This document shows, one piece after another, positions 34,754-43,437 of a DNA stretch of 64,000 nucleotides (its first letter is position 1; each line of letters opens with the position of its first letter). The notes beneath the pieces are model-generated. The model was given only the letters and a program-made list of their open reading frames with translations. It ran no database searches and was not told the DNA's origin. The translations under genes and the position numbers were made by a program. Origin of the DNA: Paenibacillus sp. Soil522. Its GTDB lineage: Bacteria > Bacillota > Bacilli > Paenibacillales > Paenibacillaceae. The stretch is taken from the NCBI RefSeq assembly GCF_001428245.1, contig NZ_LMRV01000099.1:62864-126863 (forward strand), read 5' to 3'.

Positions 34754-36096
34754 GTGATGCTATAAAGCGAGCCTTTTCCATGAAGGCCTTTGGGCAAGGC
34801 GTCATTGAACTATTTTTTTATTTGCCTATCTTCATGATTGTAGCTGTGTACGTACTGCCGGCCTCGGACATTTGGGTATGGATAGCCACGTTACCTTTTT
34901 GTTATTGGGCTGCATCGCTTATAACCGGTACATTAAACAAGCTGCGTTACGGTGTTAGACTGCTGTTAGCAATAGGAATTGGGGCCGTACACAGTGCATT
35001 AGTCATTGTCGCAGGGGCAGGAGAGGCAAAATTTGTTCCATTCGTTTTATGCGGCTTCGCGGCTGCTATCATCGCAATGAGAGGCATGTCTGCGCAATTA
35101 AGCGGATGGGCAGTCTCGTTTCCAAATTCACGATTGTTAATCGGCGTGATCATCTACTTGATTATGCAGCCGATGAAGCTGATTTTGTTCAAAAGGCTAA
35201 TTGATTATGACGGAGTGCTGATCATCTGCGGAATTGCCTCCGTTATTTTATTTTTCTTTTTTGCCAATGAACGGCATTTGAACAATGAGACGATAGATAC
35301 GGGAAAAACATCGGCTACTTTAGCCTTTAAACGACAAAATCGGCTAATGATGATCCTAATCGTCAGCTTGATCAGCATACTTGCATTGTTCCGGCAAATT
35401 CAACAGGCGATTGAACGCTTCTTTCATTCCAGCCTCGACCGGATCATGAGCTGGCTAAACCAGCCAGAGACGCAAGCGCCCGTGGGTGAAAAGCCTATAA
35501 ACAATCCCCAGCCCGAGATGCTGCCGGTTGAAGAGATGAAGCCGCCCTCCGACTGGATGCTGCTCCTGGAGAAAATGTTGAAAATAATCGGGATGGTGCT
35601 CATCATCCTCTTCGTATGCATCATATTGTTTGTTCTTTTCAAAAAGTTGTATCAATGGGCGAGACTGATCGCGGCTAAGCTTCTGGAGCGGGGCGCGGAT
35701 AGCAGAAGCAGCGCAGCCGGCTTTACGGATAAGGTTGAGACTTTAATGACATTAACGAATTGGCGGGAGCAAATGGGAAATAAGCTGAAAAAGCTGCTGC
35801 CTAAGAAACGTTCATTTTCCAAAGAATGGAGCGGGCTTGCCTCGAATGCGGACAAAATCAGATTTTTGTATTCGCGTTTGCTGTTTGCGGAAGCCGAGCA
35901 GGGCTATACGGTTAAAGCTCATTTGACGCCGCGTGAAACGTCAGACGATATGGCGAAATGGAAGGAAGGCAAGCATGAGCAAGTGCGCATGCACCATTTT
36001 ATTGCTGTATATGAGGAGGTACGGTACGGCGATAAGCTGCCTGATGATCAGCAGGTTGCCGCTTTCAAACAACAGCTCGACAAGGAACAGAAATAG
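34750..36096 (+). CDS. Membrane protein with C-terminal DUF4129-like domain
   Basis: A 448-residue membrane protein. About four to six hydrophobic segments lie in residues 15-220 and another at 278-300 (IGMVLIILFVCIILFVLF). The C-terminal cytoplasmic part (about 355-440) has FLYSRLLFAEAEQGY and LTPRETSDDM, resembling DUF4129 tails found on transglutaminase-like proteins of MoxR/DUF58 operons. No transglutaminase domain is present. It starts on ATGA of the DUF58 gene. A shared terminator follows. Confidence 0.78.
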   Translation: MSDAIKRAFSMKAFGQGVIELFFYLPIFMIVAVYVLPASDIWVWIATLPFCYWAASLITGTLNKLRYGVRLLLAIGIGAVHSALVIVAGAGEAKFVPFVLCGFAAAIIAMRGMSAQLSGWAVSFPNSRLLIGVIIYLIMQPMKLILFKRLIDYDGVLIICGIASVILFFFFANERHLNNETIDTGKTSATLAFKRQNRLMMILIVSLISILALFRQIQQAIERFFHSSLDRIMSWLNQPETQAPVGEKPINNPQPEMLPVEEMKPPSDWMLLLEKMLKIIGMVLIILFVCIILFVLFKKLYQWARLIAAKLLERGADSRSSAAGFTDKVETLMTLTNWREQMGNKLKKLLPKKRSFSKEWSGLASNADKIRFLYSRLLFAEAEQGYTVKAHLTPRETSDDMAKWKEGKHEQVRMHHFIAVYEEVRYGDKLPDDQQVAAFKQQLDKEQK

Positions 36097-36107
36097 TGCC
36101 GCATCGC

Positions 36108-36151
36108 ACAAAAAGACATAACGGCTTAGGTAGCCGCTATGTCTTTTTTGC
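36108..36151. terminator. Bidirectional terminator
   Basis: AAAAAGACATAACGGCT pairs with AGCCGCTATGTCTTTTTT (one mismatch). It closes the MoxR run and overlaps the end of the convergent ypdA gene. Confidence 0.85.
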
Positions 36152-37115
36152 TTAAAATATGCTCTGCTATTTTCCGTCCATGATATCGGCCGGATTCAAT
36201 GAAAATTTCATTCGCTTCATGCCGGGAAGCAACGACGCCAGCAAGATATATACCTTGTACGTTCGTTTCCATCGTATCTTCCTGGAAGGTGGGATAGCCT
36301 TCCTCCTCCATCGAAACCCCGCTTGAAGTAAGGAAATTGCGGTCAGGATGGAAGCCGGTAAGCGCCAGGACGAAATCATTCGGAAGACGAGTTTCGCCTT
36401 CGGGGCCGCGAACGGTTATGTCGTTGTTTGCGATAGCAATAACAGTAGATTGGAAGAGCATGCGGATCGAGCCTTTTGCCACCTTACTCTGGAAACCTGG
36501 CTTGACCCATGGCTTAATGCTGGCGGAGTAATCCTGGCCGCGATATACGACCGTTACTTCCGCTCCCACTCGCTCTAACTCCAGCGCCGCGTCGATCGCC
36601 GAGTTGCTGCCTCCAATAATGGCGACCTTCATGCCGACATAAGGATGTGATTCGCGGAAAAAATGGCTGACCTTGTTAAGCTGCTCGCCCGGAATGCCAA
36701 GTTCGTTCGGATGATCAAAGTAGCCCGTTGCAATGACGACATATCGGCTCTTGTAGAGGCTTTTTTGCCCAAAACGGTCCTCGCCGTGCAGGATGAATGC
36801 GCCATTCTCAGACGTTATGCTCGTTATTGCTTCATAAGCTTGAACGCGGATCTGATGACGCTGGGCAGCTGTCCGGTAATAATTCAAGGCTTCGAGCCGA
36901 GATGGCTTATCATTGGCGGTCGTAAATGGGATATCACCTATTTCCAGCAATTCCGGCGTGCTGAAAAAATGCATATAGGTCGGATATTGCGAGATGGAAT
37001 GAACGATATTTCGTTTCTCTATGACAAGTGGATGAAGGCCGATTCGCTCCAGCTCGATTGCTGCAGCCAAGCCGCAGGGGCCTGCTCCGATAATGATCGC
37101 TTCTTCTATTTGCAT
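36126..37115 (-). CDS. ypdA: YpdA-family bacillithiol disulfide reductase
   Basis: A 329-residue flavoprotein. FAD motif IIGAGPCGLAAAIELER at residues 8-24 contains the conserved cysteine C14 used by YpdA; VIEKRNIVHSISQYP and FFSTPELLEIGDIPF are family marks; the NADPH motif is AIIGGSNSAIDAALELE near 168. YpdA reduces oxidised bacillithiol disulfide with NADPH. This implies a bacillithiol-making bacillus. AGGAGGAT precedes the ATG; the gene stands alone. Confidence 0.92.
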   Translation of the reverse strand: MQIEEAIIIGAGPCGLAAAIELERIGLHPLVIEKRNIVHSISQYPTYMHFFSTPELLEIGDIPFTTANDKPSRLEALNYYRTAAQRHQIRVQAYEAITSITSENGAFILHGEDRFGQKSLYKSRYVVIATGYFDHPNELGIPGEQLNKVSHFFRESHPYVGMKVAIIGGSNSAIDAALELERVGAEVTVVYRGQDYSASIKPWVKPGFQSKVAKGSIRMLFQSTVIAIANNDITVRGPEGETRLPNDFVLALTGFHPDRNFLTSSGVSMEEEGYPTFQEDTMETNVQGIYLAGVVASRHEANEIFIESGRYHGRKIAEHILSKKDIAAT

Positions 37116-37223
37116 GCGTAGTATCCTCCTAAAAAATATGACGTATAGCTGCTTCTCGTCTATCGCTTAACGCTCATTTTACTGCGAGGCGCACATATTG
37201 TGCAAATTGGTTTTTTGACTCTC

Positions 37224-37251
37224 TTGTACAGGCAAGGGAATATTGTATAAT
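37224..37251 (+). promoter_or_regulatory. Promoter of the gene at 37331
   Basis: TTGTAC at 37224-37229 and a perfect TATAAT at 37246-37251 with a 16-base spacer. Confidence 0.55.
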
Positions 37252-37330
37252 AATGTGGAACCGTTTTTACCAAGTAAATCAAGTTATATGAAGCTAGCTT
37301 TTTTTACACAAAATGATTGGAGGAGATCAC

Positions 37331-37873
37331 ATGCGGCGGCGTTTTGTAATTGAAGCAGTATTGGTGGCAACGTATGGGCATCTTCTTGTACCGAGCCGTC
37401 CAATAGATTATGTCGTGCCTTATTCATCCATAGCCGAGCTGTACGAAATGAGAGACGGTGCCGATCCCCTGATGGACGATCCTGATGATGATGGGCACGT
37501 GAAAAACAAAATAAACGAGCTGATCGCTTTTTTTGAGGACTCGCTCAACCGTAAAAAGATTGAAAAGGCGATGCAGGTGCCGTGGAGAGAAAGCTCGCCA
37601 TTGCTCCTAAATGACTTGATTCAATTTACTGTCGTGCATGCTGTCGACAACGCGCATTATGGCGAAATGTTTGACCCGATAGAAACGGAGCTGCTCCTTA
37701 CAGGCTTGAAGCTGAAATTGCCATTGCTTTCGGATCAGTTTGAGTTTCAAGATAAGCTAATAGAGGCAGAGGTGCCGGTACAAATTTATGATATTGAGGA
37801 TTTTGAATTCGCGGTTGAGGAAGGCATTTCCTCGAGCGAGCTGGATCTGCCGCATGAGTCAGACAGGTTTTAA
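37331..37873 (+). CDS. Hypothetical protein, 180 residues
   Basis: A soluble acidic protein (MRRRFVIEAVLVATYG start; MDDPDDDGHVKNKI near 50). ATG at 37331 follows GGAGGAGA with ideal spacing; an upstream ATG at 37313 precedes the ribosome site. The first part resembles the start of adenylyltransferase-like folds only weakly, and no motif is complete. No function assigned. It has its own promoter and precedes the exporter leader. Confidence 0.7.
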   Translation: MRRRFVIEAVLVATYGHLLVPSRPIDYVVPYSSIAELYEMRDGADPLMDDPDDDGHVKNKINELIAFFEDSLNRKKIEKAMQVPWRESSPLLLNDLIQFTVVHAVDNAHYGEMFDPIETELLLTGLKLKLPLLSDQFEFQDKLIEAEVPVQIYDIEDFEFAVEEGISSSELDLPHESDRF

Positions 37874-37978
37874 ACAAATATTTCAAATGACCCCTTGCGC
37901 AAAGACGGATACAGATGTTAAGATTTGGATGGGTTAGGAAATAATGAACAATCGGAAAACGAAAAGGGGGGCTCTAGG

Positions 37979-38092
37979 ATGTTGAACAATTGGATTGAAA
38001 TAAATGTTGGCGGCGCACAGTCTAACATGAATTTCCATAAATCTAATCAAACATGCCGACCGGCCTGCCTTCGTGCACTGGTGTCAACGTAG
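37979..38092 (+). CDS. Putative 37-residue leader peptide
   Basis: ATG at 37979 follows AAGGGGGG with 8 bases of spacing. The frame ends at TAG 38090-38092, just before the terminator. The peptide starts MLNNWIEINVGG and ends CRPACLRALVST, with no hydrophobic segment. Its position ahead of a drug-exporter-like operon suggests a regulatory leader, not a stable protein. Confidence 0.5.
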   Translation: MLNNWIEINVGGAQSNMNFHKSNQTCRPACLRALVST

Positions 38093-38117
38093 CTTTTTTT
38101 CGCCGTTGCCCGCCATC

Positions 38118-38160
38118 ATACGAAGATCTCAAGCCAAATTTGGCTTGAGGTCTTTTTTTG
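38118..38160 (+). terminator. Intrinsic terminator in the exporter leader
   Basis: AGATCTCAAGCCAAA pairs with TTTGGCTTGAGGTCT (one G-T pair), then seven T residues. It lies directly upstream of the first exporter gene, so expression requires read-through. Confidence 0.85.
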
Positions 38161-38186
38161 TTTCCAACAGGGGAAGGGGTTGTCTT

Positions 38187-39932
38187 ATGAGAACGCTTTT
38201 ACGATTAATGATTTATGTAAGACCAAGCGCTAAATGGGTTTTTACAGCCGTTACGATCATGCTTTTGGCGACGATATTCGATTTGGTCGCACCTTGGATT
38301 TTAGGACAAATATTTGACGAAGGAATTGGAAAACGCGATATGTCCGTCGTGCTCGGACTAACGCTAACTCTTGTAGGCATTCAGGCGCTAAAGAGCGCAG
38401 GGATGTTCGTGCAGGGCTATTCGCAAGAGCTTGTCGGGCAAAATGTTGTGTTCAAGCTTCGGAAGGAGCTTTACGAGCATTTGCAGCGCTTGTCGTTCTC
38501 GTATTACGATCGCGCGCAGACCGGCCAATTGATGTCAAGAATGACTGGCGATATTGAAGCGGTAAAAAACTTTGTTGGGTTTGGAGCTATGAATTTAATT
38601 GCCGGCATGCTTACCTTTCTTGGTACGACCATCTTTATGATGATGATGCAGTGGAAGGTGACCGTGATCTGCTTAATTACGATCCCGTTTATCTTATTTG
38701 TATTATTTCGCTTTAATCATAAGGTTGGGCCCGCTTGGTCGAACATTCGCGAGCAAATGGGGCGGTTGACGACGACGCTGCAAGAAAATATTTCAGGAAT
38801 CCGCGTCGTCAAATCGTTTGCGACCGAAACGGTCGAGCAGCGGAAATTCGCAGAGCGCAATGAACAAAACTTCGAGACCAATATGGAACGCGCGAAGCTC
38901 GAGGCAAAAGCCTTTCCGTTAATGGGCTTCTACGGTGGTCTTACCTTCGTCATGATGATCTGGATCGGGGCGGTCTTCGTCGTGCGCGGCGACATGTCGA
39001 TCGGCACTTTTATGGCCTTCCAATGGTACACTTGGGGCATTATTTGGCCGCTTAACATGCTTGGCTGGCAAATTAATATATTACAGCAAGCGATTAAGGC
39101 AGCTCCGCGCGTTTTCGAAGTGCTCGATACGCCGATTGACATCGAAAATCCCGTTCAGGGAATAGGAACTGCCAATATAAGCGGTAATGTGGTTTTCGAC
39201 CGCGTAACCTTTCATTTTGCCGATCAGGATGCAGCAAAAGATAAACCAATATTGGACGGTGTTTCCTTTCAGGTGAAGCAAGGCGAGGTCATCGGCGTGC
39301 TTGGAGCTACCGGCTCAGGCAAGAGCAGTCTCATTGGATTGCTTTCGCGCTTTTATGATGTTTCAGGCGGACGTCTTCTCATCGATGGCGTGGATGTGCG
39401 GGATTATGACCTTGACGGTTTGCGCAGGAGCATCGGCATTGTGCCGCAGGAAACCTTCCTGTTCTCGGCGTCGATTCGTGATAATATCGCGTATGGGCAT
39501 CCGGATGCAACGCAGGAGCAAATTGAGAATGCAGCACGCAAATCACAAATTCATTCATTCATAGAAAGTATGCCAAGCGGCTACGATACCCGCATCGGCG
39601 AGCGTGGAGTTGGCTTATCTGGCGGTCAACGTCAGCGTGTGGCCCTTGCGAGGGCCATCTTAATGGATCCTCCGATCCTCGTGCTCGATGAAGCAACGGC
39701 AAGCGTAGACACGGCGACAGAGTCAGCGATTCACGAAGCGCTGCTCGAAGTCATGAAGGGACGGACGACGTTCATTATCGCGCAGCGTTTATCCTCCATA
39801 CAGCACGCAGACCGCATTATTGTGCTTGAGAACGGTCGATTGACCGAGCAGGGGACGCACAAGGAATTGAATGAAAGCAATGGCTTCTTCCGTCAATTAT
39901 TCGATAGGCAGAAGCAAATTGCTCATCAATAG
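38187..39932 (+). CDS. ABC exporter half-transporter, subunit 1
   Basis: A 581-residue type IV exporter half: six-helix membrane domain (residues 15-300, with YYDRAQTGQLMSRMTGDIE coupling helix) and an ATPase with Walker A GATGSGKSS near 373, signature LSGGQRQR near 482 and Walker B ILVLDEATASVDT. Relatives are multidrug or lipid exporters (YfiB/YknU, BmrC types) that work as heterodimers with the next gene. ATG at 38187 has GGGAAGGGG; the frame further upstream runs through the leader and is rejected. Confidence 0.9.
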   Translation: MRTLLRLMIYVRPSAKWVFTAVTIMLLATIFDLVAPWILGQIFDEGIGKRDMSVVLGLTLTLVGIQALKSAGMFVQGYSQELVGQNVVFKLRKELYEHLQRLSFSYYDRAQTGQLMSRMTGDIEAVKNFVGFGAMNLIAGMLTFLGTTIFMMMMQWKVTVICLITIPFILFVLFRFNHKVGPAWSNIREQMGRLTTTLQENISGIRVVKSFATETVEQRKFAERNEQNFETNMERAKLEAKAFPLMGFYGGLTFVMMIWIGAVFVVRGDMSIGTFMAFQWYTWGIIWPLNMLGWQINILQQAIKAAPRVFEVLDTPIDIENPVQGIGTANISGNVVFDRVTFHFADQDAAKDKPILDGVSFQVKQGEVIGVLGATGSGKSSLIGLLSRFYDVSGGRLLIDGVDVRDYDLDGLRRSIGIVPQETFLFSASIRDNIAYGHPDATQEQIENAARKSQIHSFIESMPSGYDTRIGERGVGLSGGQRQRVALARAILMDPPILVLDEATASVDTATESAIHEALLEVMKGRTTFIIAQRLSSIQHADRIIVLENGRLTEQGTHKELNESNGFFRQLFDRQKQIAHQ

Positions 39933-39947
39933 AAAAGTGGTGATACC

Positions 39948-41755
39948 ATGAGTCAGGTTGAGTGGGATAGGGATGAAGAGGTGGAAGAGAAGCCGTTTAA
40001 TGGCCAATATATGCGGCGAATGCTTCTGTATCTTGTCCCTTATCGTAAATTAATGATATGGGTCGTTATCATCGTACTTATAAACATGCTGCTGAGCTTG
40101 TCAGAGCCGATCATTCTCGCTTATTTGATCGACAAAGGGATAGGGGAGAAGGATTTTTCCGTTATCTATGTGCTTGGTGCCGTACTGCTTGGCATTAAGC
40201 TAGCGGGCTGGTTATTCAGCTGGATGCATACGAAATGGATCAATTTTACCGGTCAACGTATTTTGTTTGATTTGCGTCAGCAATTGTTCACTCATTTGCA
40301 GTCCTTGTCATTTCGTTTTTTTGACGGACGTCCGGCAGGCAAGATCATGTCCAGAATTACGAACGATACAAATGCGATTGGCGAGCTGATCAACGGCGGA
40401 TTAATAACGATGGTCATGGAAGTTACGCATCTTCTCGGTATCGTCGTTATTTTAGTCTGGATGGATTGGCAGCTCGCGCTGCTGTCCTTTATCATGATGC
40501 CTTTGCTTTATTTCATCGTTGCAAAGCTGCGTCCGAAAATCGAGGGCTCATGGTCGCGTTCACGGTCGACGATGTCATCCATTAACGGTAATTTGAACGA
40601 GACAATACAAGGGATACGCGTCATTCAAGCCTTTTCTCGGCAACGGACGAACAATGAGAGATTTAATAGTATCAATACTCGAAACAAGCAGGCGTTTATG
40701 CGTGCGATTACGCTGGAATCCACCGTATATCCGCTGGTTGAACTGATCGGGATGCTTGGAACCTGTATCGTCGTATGGTTTGGTGCGGTGCGTGTTATGG
40801 AAGGTGCGATCACGCTCGGCTTTATTATGGCGTTCATTAATTATCTTTGGCGCTTCTGGGGACCGCTTAGCGCGCTGTCCAAGGTATATAGTCAGCTGCT
40901 GTCTGCAATGGCCTCCGCAAGCGTATTTTTGAAGTGCTGGATACCGATCAGGAAGTAAAAAACAGCAGCGAAGCCCGCGAGCTGCCGCAGGTTCGCGGAG
41001 AGGTTGCCTTCGAGAATGTTTCCTTCCGGTATGAGGAAGATAAGCCTGACGTGCTGCATGATGTAACCTTCCACGTAAAGCCGGGACAGAAGGTCGCATT
41101 AGTTGGGCCAACCGGGGCAGGGAAAAGTACAATCGTCAATTTATTGATGCGTTTCTATGACGCATCGGGTGGGACCGTCCGCATTGATGGAATCGATGTA
41201 AAAGAGGTTACGCTTGCATCATTGCGCAAGCAGATGGGGATCGTGCTGCAGGATTCATTTATTTTTGCTGGAACACTTGAACAGAACATGCGATACGGCA
41301 ATGAGAACGCTTCAGACGAGCAGCTTCGCAGTGCAGGGGCAAGCGTCAGATTGGACCGTGTCGTCGCCAAGCTCCCGGATGGCTACCAGACGGAGCTGGA
41401 GGAGCGGGGTTCTAAACTCTCAGTAGGCCAGAGGCAATTGCTCGCTTTCGGACGCGTGCTTCTATCCGATCCTAGAATACTAATCCTGGACGAGGCAACT
41501 TCAAGTGTCGATACGGAGACCGAACAGCATATTCAAGAGGCTTTGCAGACGCTTCTGGCGGGCAGAACGGCATTTATTATTGCGCATCGCTTATCGACGA
41601 TTAAAGACGCAGACTTAATTCTAGTCGTTGAGAATGGCCGGATCGCTGAGCAGGGCTCGCATGCGGCGTTAATGAAGCAAGGCGGTATTTATGCCAATCT
41701 CGTCATGACACAACTTTCCATGCAGGAATCGGTTATCTTACAAACGAGCTCTTAA
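39948..41755 (+). pseudogene. ABC exporter half-transporter, subunit 2, split by a -1 base frameshift
   Basis: Two frames together form one exporter half. 39948-40958 encodes the six-helix membrane domain and 40934-41755 the ATPase (Walker A GPTGAGKST, LSVGQRQLLAF, Walker B ILILDEATSSVDT). At 40917-40923 the sequence GCAAGCGT stands where other exporters read A-E-R-I-F-E-V-L-D-T; adding one G (GCAGAGCGT) restores a single 602-codon frame. The signature is LSVGQ, a known variant of LSGGQ. This is either an assembly error, a real inactivating mutation, or, less likely, recoding. Start is ATG with GGTGATACC upstream. Confidence 0.85.
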
Positions 41756-41773
41756 GCGGCGGAAACAAAAGAA

Positions 41774-41830
41774 AAGAGGGCGGGTCTAGCAAGCGCACAG
41801 AAAGCGCTAGCTCGGCTCGTCCTCTTTTTT
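41774..41830. terminator. Bidirectional terminator between exporter and xerS
   Basis: AAGAGGGCGGGTCTAGCAAGCGC pairs imperfectly with the stretch 41804-41828, giving a long stem with T-runs on both sides (TTTTTT plus; TTTTCTTTTG minus). It overlaps the last bases of xerS. Confidence 0.7.
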
Positions 41831-42907
41831 CAATCGATCGATTGCCTGGGCCATCGTCTTATCGGTCAAATGAGCATAAATTTGCGTCGTTTCGGGTGAA
41901 GCATGTCCCAGCTGCTCCTGCGTCTTGTAAATATCATTTCGTAAGTAGTAGTCCGTGGCGAAGCTATGCCTTAATTTATGAACAGATAAATATGGTTTGC
42001 CGAAGCGCTTCGCATATTTGATGACCATTTCCTGAATCGCTCGCTTCGTCATGCGTGAGCCTTCACTCTTCCCGTTGGCAACGGCAAGAAATAAAGCCTT
42101 TTCACGCTTTGGGGCCTTGTAGCGCACTTCGCGCAGCGTCAGATAAGCTTGTAAATCCTCAACCGCCTCCGAGCGGAAATAAACGGGCGTCTTGAACGTA
42201 TCATCATTTTTGCCTTTGCGGTACACATAAGAAAGCTTTTTCTTAAGATCGATATCGTCGACATTCAAATTCACAAGCTCTGAAACCCGCAGCCCCGAAT
42301 GTAAAATAAAGCTTATGATGCATGCATCTCGCGTCATATTTAAATCATAGGCATAGAGCGCTTGCTTATTCGAGGCTATATCGGTCCCATAATGCTGCTT
42401 AATATAGTCCATGAACTCCGATATTTCTTCTTCTTGAAGCAGCTTGCCCTCCAGCTTTGCTGCTGTATCCTTTGGCTTGTGCGTACGTTTGATCGCAACC
42501 TTCGCCATCACATTCCGCTTCAGAAGCGGATAAAATTCCTCATCCTCGGCAATCTGGCTCAAATAATGGAACAATGACCGCAGGGAGGAGAGTTTGCGCG
42601 AAATTGTCGTTTTGCTGTTTCGCTCCTCCTTGTACGTCGATAAATACATGCGGAAACCGTCTATGCTGTCCATATGCAGCTTTTCTAGCTCCAATAGCGC
42701 TACATCTCTAATATTAGTCGCATCTGACAGCCCTTCCGCCATCAGCCAGTTCAGAAACGTTTCATAATCTCTCATGTACTCGACGAGTGAAGAGGGAGAT
42801 AAGTCCGGAAGCTTATAATTAATAAATTTTTCGATATACCAGGGCATGGTGGGGAGTTTCTTGTCGAGCTCCTCGCGATCCTTCTGCTTCAAAATATTGA
42901 TAAGCAA
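41807..42907 (-). CDS. xerS: XerS-type tyrosine recombinase
   Basis: A 366-residue recombinase. N-terminal core-binding domain (residues 15-150) with PWYIEKFINYKLPDLSPSSL; catalytic residues R in HSGLRVSELVNL near 222, HKLRHSFATDYY near 316, GHASPETTQIYAHL with the nucleophile tyrosine near 349. Length and order match XerS, the single recombinase that resolves chromosome dimers in some Firmicutes, better than XerC/XerD (about 300). It may instead be an additional integrase-like protein. ATG is preceded by AGGAGATG. Confidence 0.85.
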   Translation of the reverse strand: MLINILKQKDREELDKKLPTMPWYIEKFINYKLPDLSPSSLVEYMRDYETFLNWLMAEGLSDATNIRDVALLELEKLHMDSIDGFRMYLSTYKEERNSKTTISRKLSSLRSLFHYLSQIAEDEEFYPLLKRNVMAKVAIKRTHKPKDTAAKLEGKLLQEEEISEFMDYIKQHYGTDIASNKQALYAYDLNMTRDACIISFILHSGLRVSELVNLNVDDIDLKKKLSYVYRKGKNDDTFKTPVYFRSEAVEDLQAYLTLREVRYKAPKREKALFLAVANGKSEGSRMTKRAIQEMVIKYAKRFGKPYLSVHKLRHSFATDYYLRNDIYKTQEQLGHASPETTQIYAHLTDKTMAQAIDRLKKEDEPS

Positions 42908-43057
42908 TCATCTCCTATGATTAATGACATTATTATTTAACGACATAAAAAGAACATAATTATAATTATGTAAACTTATTTGGTTTTGAAATTGAAAGTA
43001 ATAGCTATATTGTAACAAGTCAAGTAGAAGGGGACAACGGGATAGGGAAATGTAGGC

Positions 43058-43090
43058 AAAAAAACAAGCCTCTTAAAAAGAGACTTGTCT
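43058..43090 (-). terminator. Intrinsic terminator, stronger on the minus strand
   Basis: ACAAGCCTCTT and AAGAGACTTGT pair with one mismatch. On the minus strand it is followed by GTTTTTTTGCC, so it ends minus-strand transcription coming from 43135. Confidence 0.7.
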
Positions 43091-43134
43091 TTGAAACGAA
43101 AATTATACGTTTATAGCTGTGAAACGACGATTTG

Positions 43135-43248
43135 TTAATTGCGGGTTCTGATCTCGTCGAGCAGCACGGATGCATAGTCTTCCATGCTGATTTTACTCTC
43201 ATGCTTGTCGTTCAGAAGGTGACTATAATAGTTACAAATGAAACATTT
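43135..43248 (-). pseudogene. Possible remnant or uncertain-start small protein with CxxC
   Basis: On the minus strand a frame ends at 43135 and reads TKCFICNYYSHLLNDK, then ISMEDYASVLLDEIRTRN. The composition is protein-like, but the frame has no ATG, GTG or TTG upstream of the internal Met. A terminator follows 45 bases downstream. It may be a decayed gene, a frameshifted gene or one using only the last 16 codons. No family recognised. Confidence 0.3.
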
Positions 43249-43437
43249 TGTACGACTTTCTGTTTCAGATTTTTGCGATGTTGTAAATTAGTAAATGTAT
43301 GTAATTTCTAGATATGAGTTACATTTGTAAAGTGACTGTGCTAAACTCTAACAAACTAGTCGACAAGTTACCAAACTTATTCCATTTTGCGAAAGAATCG
43401 TGCACGCGCAAAAGAAAAGGGAGGTTCATTTCTTACA

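Larger units (their letters stand above)
37874..38186 (+). promoter_or_regulatory. Leader of the ABC exporter genes: short ORF plus terminator
   Basis: This 313-base stretch holds a possible weak promoter (TTGCGC...TTAAGAT around 37900-37925), a 37-codon ORF with a strong ribosome site (37979-38092), and an intrinsic terminator (38118-38160) 27 bases before the exporter start. CTTCGTG (in the ORF end) can pair with TACGAAG just before the terminator stem, giving a candidate alternative structure. The layout is that of ribosome-mediated attenuation, as known for the bmrB leader of bmrCD. Confidence 0.55.
42908..43437. other. Intergenic region of 530 bases
   Basis: AT-rich. On the minus strand it holds a terminator (43058-43090) and the open end of a small protein (43135-43248). 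The plus-strand part from about 43290 should contain the promoter of the SleB-like gene, but no clear pair was found. Confidence 0.5.

Noticed and set aside
38073..38186. Upstream extension of the first exporter gene
   Set aside because: The open frame passes through the leader ORF end and the terminator; ATG 38187 has the ribosome site.
43020..43202. 60-codon minus-strand frame through the terminator
   Set aside because: It reads through a terminator hairpin and has low-complexity hydrophobic residues; the alternative frame ending at 43135 looks more protein-like.
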